A DNA stretch of 38,022 bases from an uncultured Propionibacteriaceae bacterium (lineage in GTDB: Bacteria; Actinomycetota; Actinomycetes; Propionibacteriales; Propionibacteriaceae), in the NCBI GenBank assembly GCA_937988865.1, contig CALKHV010000097.1, positions 1-38,022 of the forward strand, given 5' to 3'. Position 1 is the stretch's first letter, and each line of letters opens with the position of its first letter. Under the pieces are notes generated by a model. That model worked only from the letters and a program-made list of their open reading frames with translations. It did not search any database and was not told where the DNA came from. A program made the position numbers and the translations under genes. This document shows, piece after piece, positions 8,401-17,500 of the stretch.

Positions 8401-8646
8401 CTGCGCCTGGATGCAGGGGCGAACAGCTCTCTGCCCAAGGTCTTCACTCAACCTTCGCTCGACGACGCGCCCCGTCTGGCGGGCGATCCATCGTCGAGCG
8501 GGCATGACACCTGGGTGCACGACAGGCTGGCGACGGGCTCCCGGATCGTGCGCTCCGAGGAATTCCCGGCCCGCGCGTGCAGCGCGTGCAGCTACTGCCG
8601 ATTCTCGTTCGGCTGCCCGATCCGGGCGAAGGGCAAGGAGATCTGA
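5455..8646 (+). CDS. adnA: AdnA subunit of the AdnAB helicase-nuclease
   Basis: One subunit of the actinobacterial AdnAB motor-nuclease that unwinds and resects DNA double-strand breaks. The 1063-aa protein has an N-terminal UvrD/Rep-like motor and a C-terminal RecB-family nuclease. Walker A GGPGTGKT is at about 30-37. The Walker B/motif II region near 233 reads LVDEFAELD rather than DExQD, and the motif III region reads ADPSTVAYTFRGAD, so the motor looks partly degenerate. The nuclease has GTVDR, VDLKTG near 932 and a Q..AYQ motif. One Cys near 808 (LLDCPRHW) and three in the last 25 residues (CSACSYC...GC) suggest an AddB-like iron-sulfur cluster. The ATG at 5455 was chosen although no clear ribosome site precedes it; GTG at 5464 is possible. 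adnB begins one base after this stop. Confidence 0.92.
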   Translation: MGTVPTSPLTTTARVALRPHDPAGPMLVVGGPGTGKTSALVEAVASLVASGTPLEKVAVFAGSRPAAQALRGRIVRAVGGAQRQPKVSTMHAFCLGLLRRYDADGPSGGRPLTLLTAPEQEFRVRELLAHHDVSDWPADLVEAVGTRGFAAEVRAILARARQLGLDPADVVQAGGAAGRPDWMAVGAFLEEYLTVIGFEGVIDYAELIHRARVLLTLPEVGDLVAGDVTHVLVDEFAELDASQIGFLTDLSRAGCRVRAFADPSTVAYTFRGADPRAVRDFAERFARPGVPVTRVELDVVHRTSVSVARACAGVASRLPEAGGVRPAATAPGAVSGEVRAIVFGSVGAEAEHIADVLRRAHLIDGVPWHEMAVVSRAGHAGLALLSRQLLAAGVPVEIAGDEIALSAERSVRPLLLAMRAVRARARGEALDPGDALLLLKSPLGGLDSMAVRRLSRVLRAADAAQRDESDDVGEFAIGRPSAILLAEAVQGGGLVDTVDTPEAERVRALSALLDAVSVRVQAGCAAHEALWALWDGTTWPRRLRALALSGGEDSERAHRDLDGVCSLVDLAGRTTHFFGVAGLDALLEAVESQEIPADTARESDLTGRGVRLLTAHRCKGLEWRVVIVADVQEGTWPNLRHRHTILQPERLSRAGLLAGASAGELLAAERRLFLLACSRASDRLLVCAVEGGEGEANAPSRFLTELGVDVEHLGPRRADARPLTVDGLVAELRRNVVDAEVALDLRAAAAARLAVLADARDGRGALVAPAADPGRWWGVARASEADAPLVGVDEPVRLSGSALEKLLDCPRHWFLSHEARAERQHGQAANLGSVVHVLAQHADEMTPEELPEHLDEVWQHIQFDAAWLESSEKAEATTALERYVEWASRPTARELVGVEVAFSVEVPLPGERVVLRGTVDRLERDAQGRLVIVDLKTGRQAPTKAKAEASDQLGAYQLAVQLGGFEHVAPGERRAGGGELVFLRLDAGANSSLPKVFTQPSLDDAPRLAGDPSSSGHDTWVHDRLATGSRIVRSEEFPARACSACSYCRFSFGCPIRAKGKEI

Positions 8647-8647
8647 C

Positions 8648-11600
8648 ATGACCACCACAGGAGTGCCTTTGACGCGGAGGGCCCTGACCTCGCCGGACGA
8701 TCTGGTCGAGGTTCTGGGGATCGGCTTCTCGGACGAACAGCTGGAGGCCATCACCGCACCGCTCGAGCCCGCCGTGGTCATCGCCGGAGCCGGGTCGGGC
8801 AAGACCACCGTCATGGCCGCTCGCGTCGTGTGGCTCGTCGGGTCCGGGCTGGTCCGCCCCGACGAAGTCCTCGGCCTGACGTTCACACGCAAGGCGGCGT
8901 CGGAGTTGGCGTCCCGCGTGCGCACCGCCCTGATCCGTGCAGGCGTCCAGGGCGAGGGCCCGGACGACGAGGGCGAGGAGCAGGTGATGACCTATGACTC
9001 GTTCGCAGCCCGCCTGGTCGGCGAACAGGGGATCAGAATCGGCCTCGAGTCAGATCCGAGGATGCTGACCGGTGCGTCGAGATACAGGCTGGGTTCGCGT
9101 GTCGTGGTCAACGCGCCGGGGCCGTTCCAGAGCCTCTCGCGACTGCGCCCGGCCAGCGTCACCGAGCGTGTCCTCAAGCTTGACGCGGACATGGCGTCCC
9201 ACCTCGTTTCGCGCAGTGACATCGAGGAGCACTGGGCAGGGTGGAGCGCACGGCTCGAGGATGCTCCCCGCACGCCCCGAGGCGCCGTGTACGCGTCCGT
9301 TCGGGACGCCCACGTCAGTGGCCAGGAACGGCTGGAGTTGCTCGACCTCGTCGACCGGTACCGCAGACTGAAACGATCCCTCGGGCTCGTGGAGTTCGCT
9401 GACCAGATGTCGATGGCGGCGGAGTTGGTGAGGAGAGTGCCCAGCGTGGGGGTGGCGCTGCGCGAGCAGTACCGCGTCGTACTCCTCGACGAGTACCAGG
9501 ACACGTCGTCGGCGCAGGCCCAGCTTCTGCGCGGACTCTTCAGCGGCACGACCCGGGACGGCGGCCTCGGCCACGCGGTGACGGCTGTGGGAGACCCCTT
9601 CCAGGCGATCTACGGATGGCGGGGTGCGGCTGCGAGCAACATCCTGCAGTTCGCGGAGCACTTCCGCTCGTCGGACGGACGGCCGGCCAGGGCCTACACA
9701 CTGCGCGTGAACCGGCGTAGCGGCCAGTTGATCCTCGACGTCGCCAACCGGGTGGCAGACGGGTTGCGGAGTGACCCCCAACTCGGGGGAGGACAGGCCG
9801 AGACCAGGCTCGTCGCGCCAGCCGACAGCCCCGGCGGTGAGGTGGACTCCCGGTACTTCGACACCTGGGCGGACGAGGTCGACTGGATCGCCGATGAGGT
9901 CGTCGTCGCGCACGACACGGTGCTCGATGGACGCGATGCCCCTACCGCGTGGGGTCAGATCGCGGTGCTGGCTCGACGGAATGCCGACATCGCACCGATC
10001 TACGCCGCCCTGACCGAGCGCAACGTGCCCGCCGAGATCGTCGGACTCGGTGGTCTGCTCGAACTCCCGGAGGTGGCTGACGTGGTCGCCACGCTCACCC
10101 TTCTCAATGACGTGACCGCCAATCCATCCCTCATCGTGCTGCTCCAGGGCCCACGCTGGCGGATCGGGCCACGAGACCTGGCATTGCTGGGACGCCGGGC
10201 CGCCGAACTGTCCGGTCGTCGTCGCCGCGACGACCACGAGCCCGACCTTCACAGCGACCTGATGGCCGCGGTGGCTGAAGTCGACGTGAGTGACGCGATC
10301 TGCCTTCTGGACGCCGTCGAGGACCTCGGCGAGACCCCACTCTCGGCCGAGGCGAGAGAGCGGCTGGAACGATTCCGCGTCGAACTCGTGGGCCTGCGCC
10401 GACACAGCGACGAGCCGGTGCTCGACCTCGCGCGGCGCATCGTGGCGACCCTGGGACTGGAGGTCGAGCTGCGCAGCACCAGGGAACTCGTCCAGCACGG
10501 GCGAGCCAACCAGCTCGCCAGGTTCCTGGACGGCATCGCCGATTACTCCGACGTCGACGGGGACGCGTCCCTGTCCGGGCTCCTGGCCTATCTGGACGCC
10601 GAGCTCGCGCACGGGGTCGGGCTCGAGCAAGCTGTCCCCACCGACCGGGACTCTGTGAAGCTGCTCACCGTGCACCGGGCCAAAGGGCTGGAGTGGGACG
10701 TCGTCTTCCTTCCCTCTCTCACCGAGGGGGTGTTCCCGTCCGACCGGGTCACCGACAACTGGATCAGGAATCCTGCTGCGTTGCCGAGCGCGTTGCGGGG
10801 TGACCGGGATGCGATCCCGCAGCCCCGGGTCGGCGACAAGGAGTTCAAGACCTACTCCGATGACCTGGCGGCCGAACAACGGCGAAGCGAGGATCGCCTT
10901 GCGTACGTGGGCATCACTCGTGCGCGCAAGCGCATCATCGGCACGGCGCACAGTTGGCGTCCGTTGTGGAAGAAGTCACGGACTCCGTCCAGCTACGCGC
11001 AGGAGTTGTTCGGCGGGGCAGAAGCCCAGGGCCGGGCCTTCGCCGAGCCGGTGTCTGAGACCAATCCGGAGCAGGCGGTCGACGCGGGGACGCCGTGGCC
11101 GCTGGAGCCCGACCGGGCCAGCTTCGAACGGCGGCTGGCGGCTGTCTCCCTGGTGACAGAGGCCCGGGAAGGTCTCCGGGGAGTCCATGGCCTCGACGCG
11201 CTCCCCGCCGCCACAGAGGCCGACGTTGTCGCCGGCTGGGACCGCGATCTCGCACTCTTCCTCGCCGAGGCCGCAGACCGCGGACGCCCGGCGGCGGTCC
11301 AGCTGCCCGCATCCCTCTCGGCGTCGGCGTTGATGGCCGCTGCGCACGATCGCGAGGCGTTCGATCGCGACCTCGTACGTCCGATGCCGCGGCAGATCAG
11401 CCAGGGAGCCTCACTCGGGCAGCGCTTCCACGAGTGGGTCGAGGCACGGTTCGCGCCGCAGGTGTCCCTGGACCTCGAGCCGATCGGGCCTGGTGCGCAC
11501 GTTCCGGACGAAGCCCTGGCCCGGCTGATCCTGGCGTTCGAGGCCAGCGAGTTTGCCGAGCGAACGCCTTACGCGGTCGAGGAGCCCTTCGTGCTCGTGC

Positions 11601-11866
11601 TGGGTGACATCGTCGTGCGCGGCCGCGTCGATGCGATCTATGCGGCGTCCGGTGAGTTCGATTTCCTCGTGGTCGACTGGAAGACCTCCCGACAGCCGTC
11701 CGATCCGTTGCAGCTGGCGATCTACCGGACGGCGTGGGCCGAGGCCATGGGCGTGCAGCCCGAGCGGGTGGACGCTGCGTTCGTGCACCTGGCGTCCGGG
11801 GTGGTCGAGCGTCCGCGTGATCTGCCCGGACGTGCTCAACTCATGGACCTCGTCGCCCGGGGGTAG
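8648..11866 (+). CDS. adnB: AdnB subunit of the AdnAB helicase-nuclease
   Basis: Second subunit of AdnAB, which in mycobacteria provides the main translocating motor and one of the two nucleases. The 1072-aa protein carries a fully canonical SF1A motor: IAGAGSGKT near residue 47, LLDEYQDTSSAQ near 281, GDPFQAIYGWRGAA, TVHRAKGLEWDVV and YVGITRARK. The C-terminal RecB-type nuclease shows RGRVDAIY, VVDWKTS near 1008 and QLAIYR. The start is the ATG at 8648 with AAGGAG 7 nt upstream, one base after the adnA TGA, so translation is coupled. The TAG stop also forms the first bases of a TAGCCT box placed for nudC transcription. Confidence 0.95.
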   Translation: MTTTGVPLTRRALTSPDDLVEVLGIGFSDEQLEAITAPLEPAVVIAGAGSGKTTVMAARVVWLVGSGLVRPDEVLGLTFTRKAASELASRVRTALIRAGVQGEGPDDEGEEQVMTYDSFAARLVGEQGIRIGLESDPRMLTGASRYRLGSRVVVNAPGPFQSLSRLRPASVTERVLKLDADMASHLVSRSDIEEHWAGWSARLEDAPRTPRGAVYASVRDAHVSGQERLELLDLVDRYRRLKRSLGLVEFADQMSMAAELVRRVPSVGVALREQYRVVLLDEYQDTSSAQAQLLRGLFSGTTRDGGLGHAVTAVGDPFQAIYGWRGAAASNILQFAEHFRSSDGRPARAYTLRVNRRSGQLILDVANRVADGLRSDPQLGGGQAETRLVAPADSPGGEVDSRYFDTWADEVDWIADEVVVAHDTVLDGRDAPTAWGQIAVLARRNADIAPIYAALTERNVPAEIVGLGGLLELPEVADVVATLTLLNDVTANPSLIVLLQGPRWRIGPRDLALLGRRAAELSGRRRRDDHEPDLHSDLMAAVAEVDVSDAICLLDAVEDLGETPLSAEARERLERFRVELVGLRRHSDEPVLDLARRIVATLGLEVELRSTRELVQHGRANQLARFLDGIADYSDVDGDASLSGLLAYLDAELAHGVGLEQAVPTDRDSVKLLTVHRAKGLEWDVVFLPSLTEGVFPSDRVTDNWIRNPAALPSALRGDRDAIPQPRVGDKEFKTYSDDLAAEQRRSEDRLAYVGITRARKRIIGTAHSWRPLWKKSRTPSSYAQELFGGAEAQGRAFAEPVSETNPEQAVDAGTPWPLEPDRASFERRLAAVSLVTEAREGLRGVHGLDALPAATEADVVAGWDRDLALFLAEAADRGRPAAVQLPASLSASALMAAAHDREAFDRDLVRPMPRQISQGASLGQRFHEWVEARFAPQVSLDLEPIGPGAHVPDEALARLILAFEASEFAERTPYAVEEPFVLVLGDIVVRGRVDAIYAASGEFDFLVVDWKTSRQPSDPLQLAIYRTAWAEAMGVQPERVDAAFVHLASGVVERPRDLPGRAQLMDLVARG

Positions 11867-11869
11867 CCT
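11864..11869 (+). promoter_or_regulatory. Candidate -10 box for nudC overlapping the adnB stop
   Basis: TAGCCT lies 7 nt before the nudC GTG, and its first three bases are the adnB stop codon. No ribosome site is found before the GTG, which fits a leaderless nudC transcript in addition to readthrough from adnAB. The -35 region is poor. Confidence 0.35.
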
Positions 11870-11876
11870 GCTGACC

Positions 11877-12746
11877 GTGACCCCTCACCCTCGCATCCTC
11901 GACACGTGGGACCTCCAGCCCCATCTCGACCGCAGCGCTGAACTGCGCACCGACATGGACGTGCTTGATCGACTCTGGCCGTCAGCCAAGGTGCTGGTTG
12001 TCGACCGCGAAGGTCGGTTCGAAGCCGCCTCCGACCCAGCTGCGGGCGGTGCGTTCGAGCCGGATCGCCACATTTTTCTGGGGCGCGCCGACGGCACCGG
12101 CTGGTTCGCCATGCGCGGTGAGGTGGGCGAGACTGCCTCCACGCTGCGCGACCAGGCCATCGACTCTCCGGAGAGGGAGACGGCGACCCTCGCCGTGGCG
12201 TTGCTGGCCTGGCACGATCGAGCGCGCTTCTGCGAGCGGTGCGGTCATTCCACCCACCTGGTGTCGGCCGGATTCGCCCGGCGGTGCGACGGCTGCGGGG
12301 CCGAGAACTTCCCGCGAACTGATCCCGCGGTCATCGTGGCCGTGGTGGACGCCGACGACCGCCTCCTCCTTGCACACCAGGTGTCCTGGCCCGAGGGTCG
12401 CGCGTCGCTGGTCGCGGGCTTCGTCGAGGCAGGGGAGTCGGCCGAACACGCCGTGATCCGCGAGGTGCTGGAAGAGGTGGGCGTCCGCATCGATGCGATG
12501 ACTTTCCTCGCCAGCCAGCCCTGGCCGTTCCCCCGGTCGTTGATGCTGGGCTACACGGCGTTGGGGACCGGTGACGTCGTTCCTGACGGCGAAGAGATCG
12601 AGTGGGGCCGCTGGTATTCACGAGACGACCTGCGGCAGGCGCTGGCGTCCGGGGAACTGCTCCCCCCTGGGGCAGGGTCCATTGCGGGACGCATCATCTC
12701 CCTCTGGGAGCGCGGCTCGCTCCCTCGCCCGGGCGACCTCGCCTGA
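11877..12746 (+). CDS. nudC: NudC-type Nudix hydrolase, NADH/NAD pyrophosphatase
   Basis: Hydrolyses NADH (and related dinucleotides, including NAD caps on RNA in characterised members) to NMNH and AMP. The 289-aa protein has a zinc ribbon (FCERCG ... RCDGCG, first Cys near 119) and a complete Nudix box around 180-202 (G-x5-E-x7-REVLEEVGV). It also has SQPWPFPRS, the NudC-specific signature that separates it from other Nudix enzymes. The start is a GTG at 11877, ten bases after the adnB stop, giving VTPHPRILDTW. Its order after adnB matches M. tuberculosis Rv3199c. It converges on recD, with a single base between the two stop codons and no obvious terminator. Confidence 0.94.
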   Translation: MTPHPRILDTWDLQPHLDRSAELRTDMDVLDRLWPSAKVLVVDREGRFEAASDPAAGGAFEPDRHIFLGRADGTGWFAMRGEVGETASTLRDQAIDSPERETATLAVALLAWHDRARFCERCGHSTHLVSAGFARRCDGCGAENFPRTDPAVIVAVVDADDRLLLAHQVSWPEGRASLVAGFVEAGESAEHAVIREVLEEVGVRIDAMTFLASQPWPFPRSLMLGYTALGTGDVVPDGEEIEWGRWYSRDDLRQALASGELLPPGAGSIAGRIISLWERGSLPRPGDLA

Positions 12747-12747
12747 C

Positions 12748-14589
12748 TCAGTTCGTCGTCCGAGGCCCGCCCTGCCTTTCGAGCCGACCCCAACGGTCCT
12801 GGAGACCGCTCGCCCGGCGGGCACGGGTCGCAATGGCTGCGGTCAACGCCTCCTCGGTTCCGATGATCCTCACTCCGCTCTTCGCCCTCGTCACGGCCGT
12901 GTACAACAACTCGCGCGTCAACAACGGGGATCCGACGGGGGGCAGCACGAGCGTGACCTGCGCAAATTCGCTGCCCTGGGACTTGTGCACCGTCATGGCG
13001 AACAGGTTCTCGTTCCCGTCGAGCAGGAAGGGCGAGAGCAGGCGCGACTGTGACTGGTCTCCGATCGCGACTCGTAGGCCCTGGCCAGTGAGCAGGACCA
13101 CGCCCGTGTCGCCGTTCCAGATGCCGAGGTCGGGGTTGTTCTGCAACACCATCACAGGACGGCCGACGTACCAGGCTGGGTCTGCTTCCGGGGCAGGGCG
13201 ATCGGCACCCCAGGACGCACGCAGGAGTTCCTCGACCATGCGTCCCCAACGGGCCATGCCGAAGGGACCCTCGCGATGGGCGCAGACAAGACGGTGTTCG
13301 TTCAGAGCAGCGAGCGCGCCCGGGGCATCCCCACGCAGGGCACAGTCATACATCACGGCACCCGGCCCGACGATGTCGGCCGCAAGTCCTGGGATGGACG
13401 CGAGGTTCCCACCCTCGTCGGCGACGAGGGTCACCGACTCGCCGCGCCGGAGGACGTCCAGGGCAGCGTCCGGTTGCCCCGCGCGAATGGCTGCAGCGAG
13501 TTCGGGGATCTCACCGTGACTGCGCCAGTTGTGCTCGAGGTGAACGATGCTGCGCGGGTCGCTCTGCGTCCAGGCGCCGACGATGTCGGCCAGGACCGCT
13601 CCCGCGTCGACGGGCGTCAACTGGTCCGGGTCGCCCACCATGATGAGCCTCGCATCGGGACGCAGGGCATCGACGAGCCTGGCCATCATGGGCAGGGGCA
13701 CCATCGACATCTCATCGATCACCACCACGTCGTGGGAGAGGGGGGCACTGCGCGAGTGGACGTATTCCCCAGTTGTACCCCGTGCCCCCAGCAGTCGGTG
13801 CAGCGTGACCGCGCGGGGGATGACGGGCGCAGGGTGCGAGTCAGGAAGGTTGGCGACCTCCATCGCCACCGACTCCTGGAGGCGTGCGGCGGCCTTCCCA
13901 CTCGGCGCGGCGAGGGCCACCCGCAGGGGTCTGGTGGAGAGGGTCTGCAGGGTGGCCAGCAGCTTGGCCACCGTGGTCGTCTTGCCGGTGCCCGGGCCTC
14001 CCGCGATGACGGCAGCCAGCGAACGGACGCACGCTTCGGCAGCCACTCGTTGGAAGTCCTTCTCCCGGCTGGCCAGGCCCTCCCCTGTGAACAGGGTGGC
14101 CAGGGCGTCCGCGAGGAGGCCCTCGTCAACGGCCGGCGAGGGGCTGTCGAGCCGCCGTCCCAGCTGCTCGAGGACGGTGCCCTCCTGGCGAAAGTACTTC
14201 TCGAGGTACAAGGTCGAGCCCACCAGTCGCAACGGGTGGACGCCGGACGTGCTCTCACCGACCACCACCATGGGACTGCTGCGGATCTCGTCCAGCCAGG
14301 CGGAGTGGTCGGGCCAGTCGAGGACAAGGCCGGATGCGTCCTGTTCGAGGGCCGGGTCGAGGATGGCTGCCTCGACACTGGCGCGGACCTCCGCAAGGTC
14401 AAGGCAGACTGACCCCCCGCGAAGGGCACGAACCGTCAGCGCGGCCGCGAGCACCGGCCCGCCGCGTGTCTCACCGGTCAGTCGGGCGAGGGTGAGCCCG
14501 GTGTGCACATCGCCGAGCGCGAGTGCGCCTGCTGCCTGGAACGCCGCCAGCCGGCCTGTGGCCAGCACCGACACGTCATGGGACGTCAT
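12748..14589 (-). CDS. recD: RecD, exodeoxyribonuclease V alpha subunit
   Basis: The 5'-3' SF1B helicase subunit of RecBCD. The 613-aa protein has a RecD-like N-terminal domain and then a motor with Walker A AGGPGTGKTTT near 195-205, VVIDEMSMVPL, MVGDPDQLTPVDAG, and MTVHKSQGSEF near the C-terminus. All motifs look intact and the length is typical. The ATG at 14589 overlaps the recB stop (ATGA) and has GGGAGG 6 nt upstream. It is the last gene of recC-recB-recD. The 3' end faces nudC. Confidence 0.95.
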   Translation of the reverse strand: MTSHDVSVLATGRLAAFQAAGALALGDVHTGLTLARLTGETRGGPVLAAALTVRALRGGSVCLDLAEVRASVEAAILDPALEQDASGLVLDWPDHSAWLDEIRSSPMVVVGESTSGVHPLRLVGSTLYLEKYFRQEGTVLEQLGRRLDSPSPAVDEGLLADALATLFTGEGLASREKDFQRVAAEACVRSLAAVIAGGPGTGKTTTVAKLLATLQTLSTRPLRVALAAPSGKAAARLQESVAMEVANLPDSHPAPVIPRAVTLHRLLGARGTTGEYVHSRSAPLSHDVVVIDEMSMVPLPMMARLVDALRPDARLIMVGDPDQLTPVDAGAVLADIVGAWTQSDPRSIVHLEHNWRSHGEIPELAAAIRAGQPDAALDVLRRGESVTLVADEGGNLASIPGLAADIVGPGAVMYDCALRGDAPGALAALNEHRLVCAHREGPFGMARWGRMVEELLRASWGADRPAPEADPAWYVGRPVMVLQNNPDLGIWNGDTGVVLLTGQGLRVAIGDQSQSRLLSPFLLDGNENLFAMTVHKSQGSEFAQVTLVLPPVGSPLLTRELLYTAVTRAKSGVRIIGTEEALTAAIATRARRASGLQDRWGRLERQGGPRTTN

Positions 14590-17500
14590 CGTGTGCCTCC
14601 CTCGAGGACGGCGGACGCGGCACGGATCAGGTCAGGGGAGGGGTGCCAGGTGAAGACGCCCGTGGGCATGCCCTGATGGACCGGTGTCTCCGCTCCCGCC
14701 ATCCCCCGGACGAACAGATAGCCCACCCCGCCAAGGTGCACGTCCGGGTCGTAACCCGGGAGTCGACGGGCGAGGTGGCGGTGCAGGGCGACCCCGTAGA
14801 GCAGCGCCTGCAACGGGTAGTGGGCGTCCATCATCGCCCGTGCCATCGCCTCGGGCCGATAGTGGTCGACCGTGAGTGTTTCCCCGGGAAGAACGGGCAT
14901 GCGGTTCGTCTTGTAGTCGACGATGAGGTGGCGGGGTTCCGTCCCCACCCGCAGGACTGCATCGATCGAACCGGTGAGGAAGCCGTGGAGCGTCCTGTCG
15001 GCGGCGGGAGAGGCACCCAGATGGTTGCCGTAGGGGCCGAGCAGGTGCGAGGCGGGGACGTGCTCGGTGAAGACGGAGGCGAGGTCGTTCACCGTGCGGA
15101 CGTTGCCGCGTCCCATCGGAAGTTCGAAGTCGAGTTCCGCCAACCGGTCACGCCGGGCGATGTCACGCAGCCGGACGCCGGGAGCCAGCGCACCGAGGGG
15201 TGTCTCGAGGACCTGCACAAGACCGGTAGCGAGCGCGTCCGGATCGAGGTCACCCACGCTCGACCGGCTCGCCCAGTGTCGGACGAGGCCGGCGACATCG
15301 GACGCGAGGTCAGCTGCCCCGGGGTCGACCTGTTCGAGGATGGCGTGGACGAGCGTTCCGAACTCGGTTCCCCCCGGGAGGGGTGCCAGCGCGGACGCCA
15401 CCGCCGTGGGGTCCAGAGTGGGCAGGGGCTCATTCTCCAGGGGCGGCTCGTCCATCTCGACGAATGAGGACGGCATCCCGTGGAGTTGGCTGGTGAGGCC
15501 TGAATACGAGGTGCGTCGCCAGGTCTGGTCGATGTTCCGCCGGAATTCCCGGACCGCCAGTGCACGCGCCGGCTCGGGAGCCCGGACTGTCGCCGGGGGC
15601 GTGACGGGCGTGTAGGCGCGTACGTCGACGAGGGAGGGGTCAAGACCGGCGTCCAGTGGGTCTCTGGCGGACGGATACCCGAGGTCGGGCGTGACCCCCG
15701 GGATGCGGTCACGCGCGAGCAGGCGATGCAGGGGTGATTCGTGCGTGTTGGCAGTGGTGCGTGCCCACCACATGACCAGTCGGCCCGTGGCGCGCGTCAT
15801 GGCAACGTACAGATCGCGCAGCTCCTCCTCCCCGTCCTCGCGCAGGGCATCGGCGTGTCGTGAGGGGCGGTCGGCATCCTGCCCCGTGTCGAGGACGCGG
15901 ACGCCGTTGACGTGCAGGGTGCGTGGCTTCGCCTGATCGTCGCCGTGGAAGCAGTCAGCCGCCTCGGGCAGCAGGACGACAGGGAACTCCAGGCCCTTGG
16001 CTCGGTGCACCGTCATGATCTGGACGGCGTCCCGATCGGTTTCGAGTCGCCGGGAGCGCTCATCAGACCCTTCACGTGGCTTCTCGGCGATCCGGTCACC
16101 CAGCCATTGGACGAGAGCCTGCGGCGCCAGATGATCCCGGACTGATGCATCGTTGAGCAACTGGGCGACATGTCGCAGGTCGGTCAACAGGCGTTCCCCG
16201 CCGGCGTCCTGCAGCACCCTGGCCTGCACACCGAAGATGCTGTTCGCTGCCTCGAACACCGCCATCACGCCGTGCTCGTGCAGCAAGGTCGACAGCCGCT
16301 TCACCGCGATGCTGACCTCGGTCGACACATCTTCGGACGCCAGGTCGACAAGTGGCGTACCGACCAGGCTGCTGGTCGCAGCCCTGATGAGGTTGGGGCG
16401 GCGAGGATCGACCAGCGCGCGGAGCAGCGACTGCCAGTCGCTGGCCGCGGTTGAGGTGAAGACGCTGCTCGTCCCCGAGAAGACAGCGGGAACACGATGG
16501 TCGACGAGTGCCCGATGGATCGCGGCGCCGCGACGATTGGTGCGCACCAGGACGGCAATGTCGGACGCCGTCAAGGGCCGCGTCCCCTCTGCGGTGTCAA
16601 GCCCGATCCCCATGGCGAGGATGTTGCGTACCAGGTGCACGAGGTCGACGTCGACGAGAGGACGCACGGCGTCGACTCGGGTGGCGACCGAGGCGTCCTG
16701 GCGGGGAAAGCGGATGACCACCGGTACGACGGGTCGGTCGACCGGAAAGTGCAGTCGGGACGTGGTGCGCGCGGCCGTGACCGGACGGACCATGATCCGC
16801 TCGTCCCCGAGCGCTGCCTCGGCGAAGATTTCCTGGACGCCGTCCACCACGCCTTTGTCGCTGCGACGGTTGGTCGCCAATGTGAAGTGGTGGTCGCAGG
16901 CCGAGACGGCGTCGAGATAGGCCCGGACGTCCGCGTCCCTGAAGGCGTAGATCGACTGTTTGGGGTCGCCGATCAGCACCACGGTCGACCGGCCGACGAA
17001 TCCGTCCCTGATGATGTGCCATTGCAAGGGGTCCGTGTCCTGGAATTCGTCGATCAGGACCACGGGGAATCGCGACGTCAGCACTGCCCGCGCGGTGGCG
17101 CCGGTGGCGGGGTCGGCGAGGGCGTCAGCGAGGCGGGAAACCTGGTCATCGAAGGTGAACAGACCCTGCTGGCGCATCCGGCGCCGCACCTCATCCCTCG
17201 CGATGCGCGCGAGCTCGACCCTCTCCCGGTTCTCCCCGTCGGGGGGGTGGACGGGTAGGTGGATGTGCTCGATCGCCTGCTTCACCAGCGCACTCATGAG
17301 CTCGAAGGCCACCGGATCGGGCTCATTCTTCAAACGTGCCACGTAGAGGTCCTTCGTGACCTGATCGACCAGGTCATCGGGATTCTCGACGAACCTCGTC
17401 GTGGCGTCGTGGTCGACGAGCAGCCCCAACTCGTTCAGCATGCGGGAACAGAACTGGTGGGTGGTCGCGATGATCGCGGAGTCGATGTCGAGGAGAGCTG

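Noticed and set aside
6697..8925. 742-codon minus-strand frame opposite adnA
   Set aside because: Antisense shadow of a gene with complete helicase and nuclease motifs.
9050..10951. 633-codon minus-strand frame opposite adnB
   Set aside because: Antisense shadow; no recognisable domain, and adnB motifs cover the same bases.
13276..14653. Long plus-strand frames opposite recD
   Set aside because: Antisense shadows of RecD, whose Walker A and other motifs are intact.
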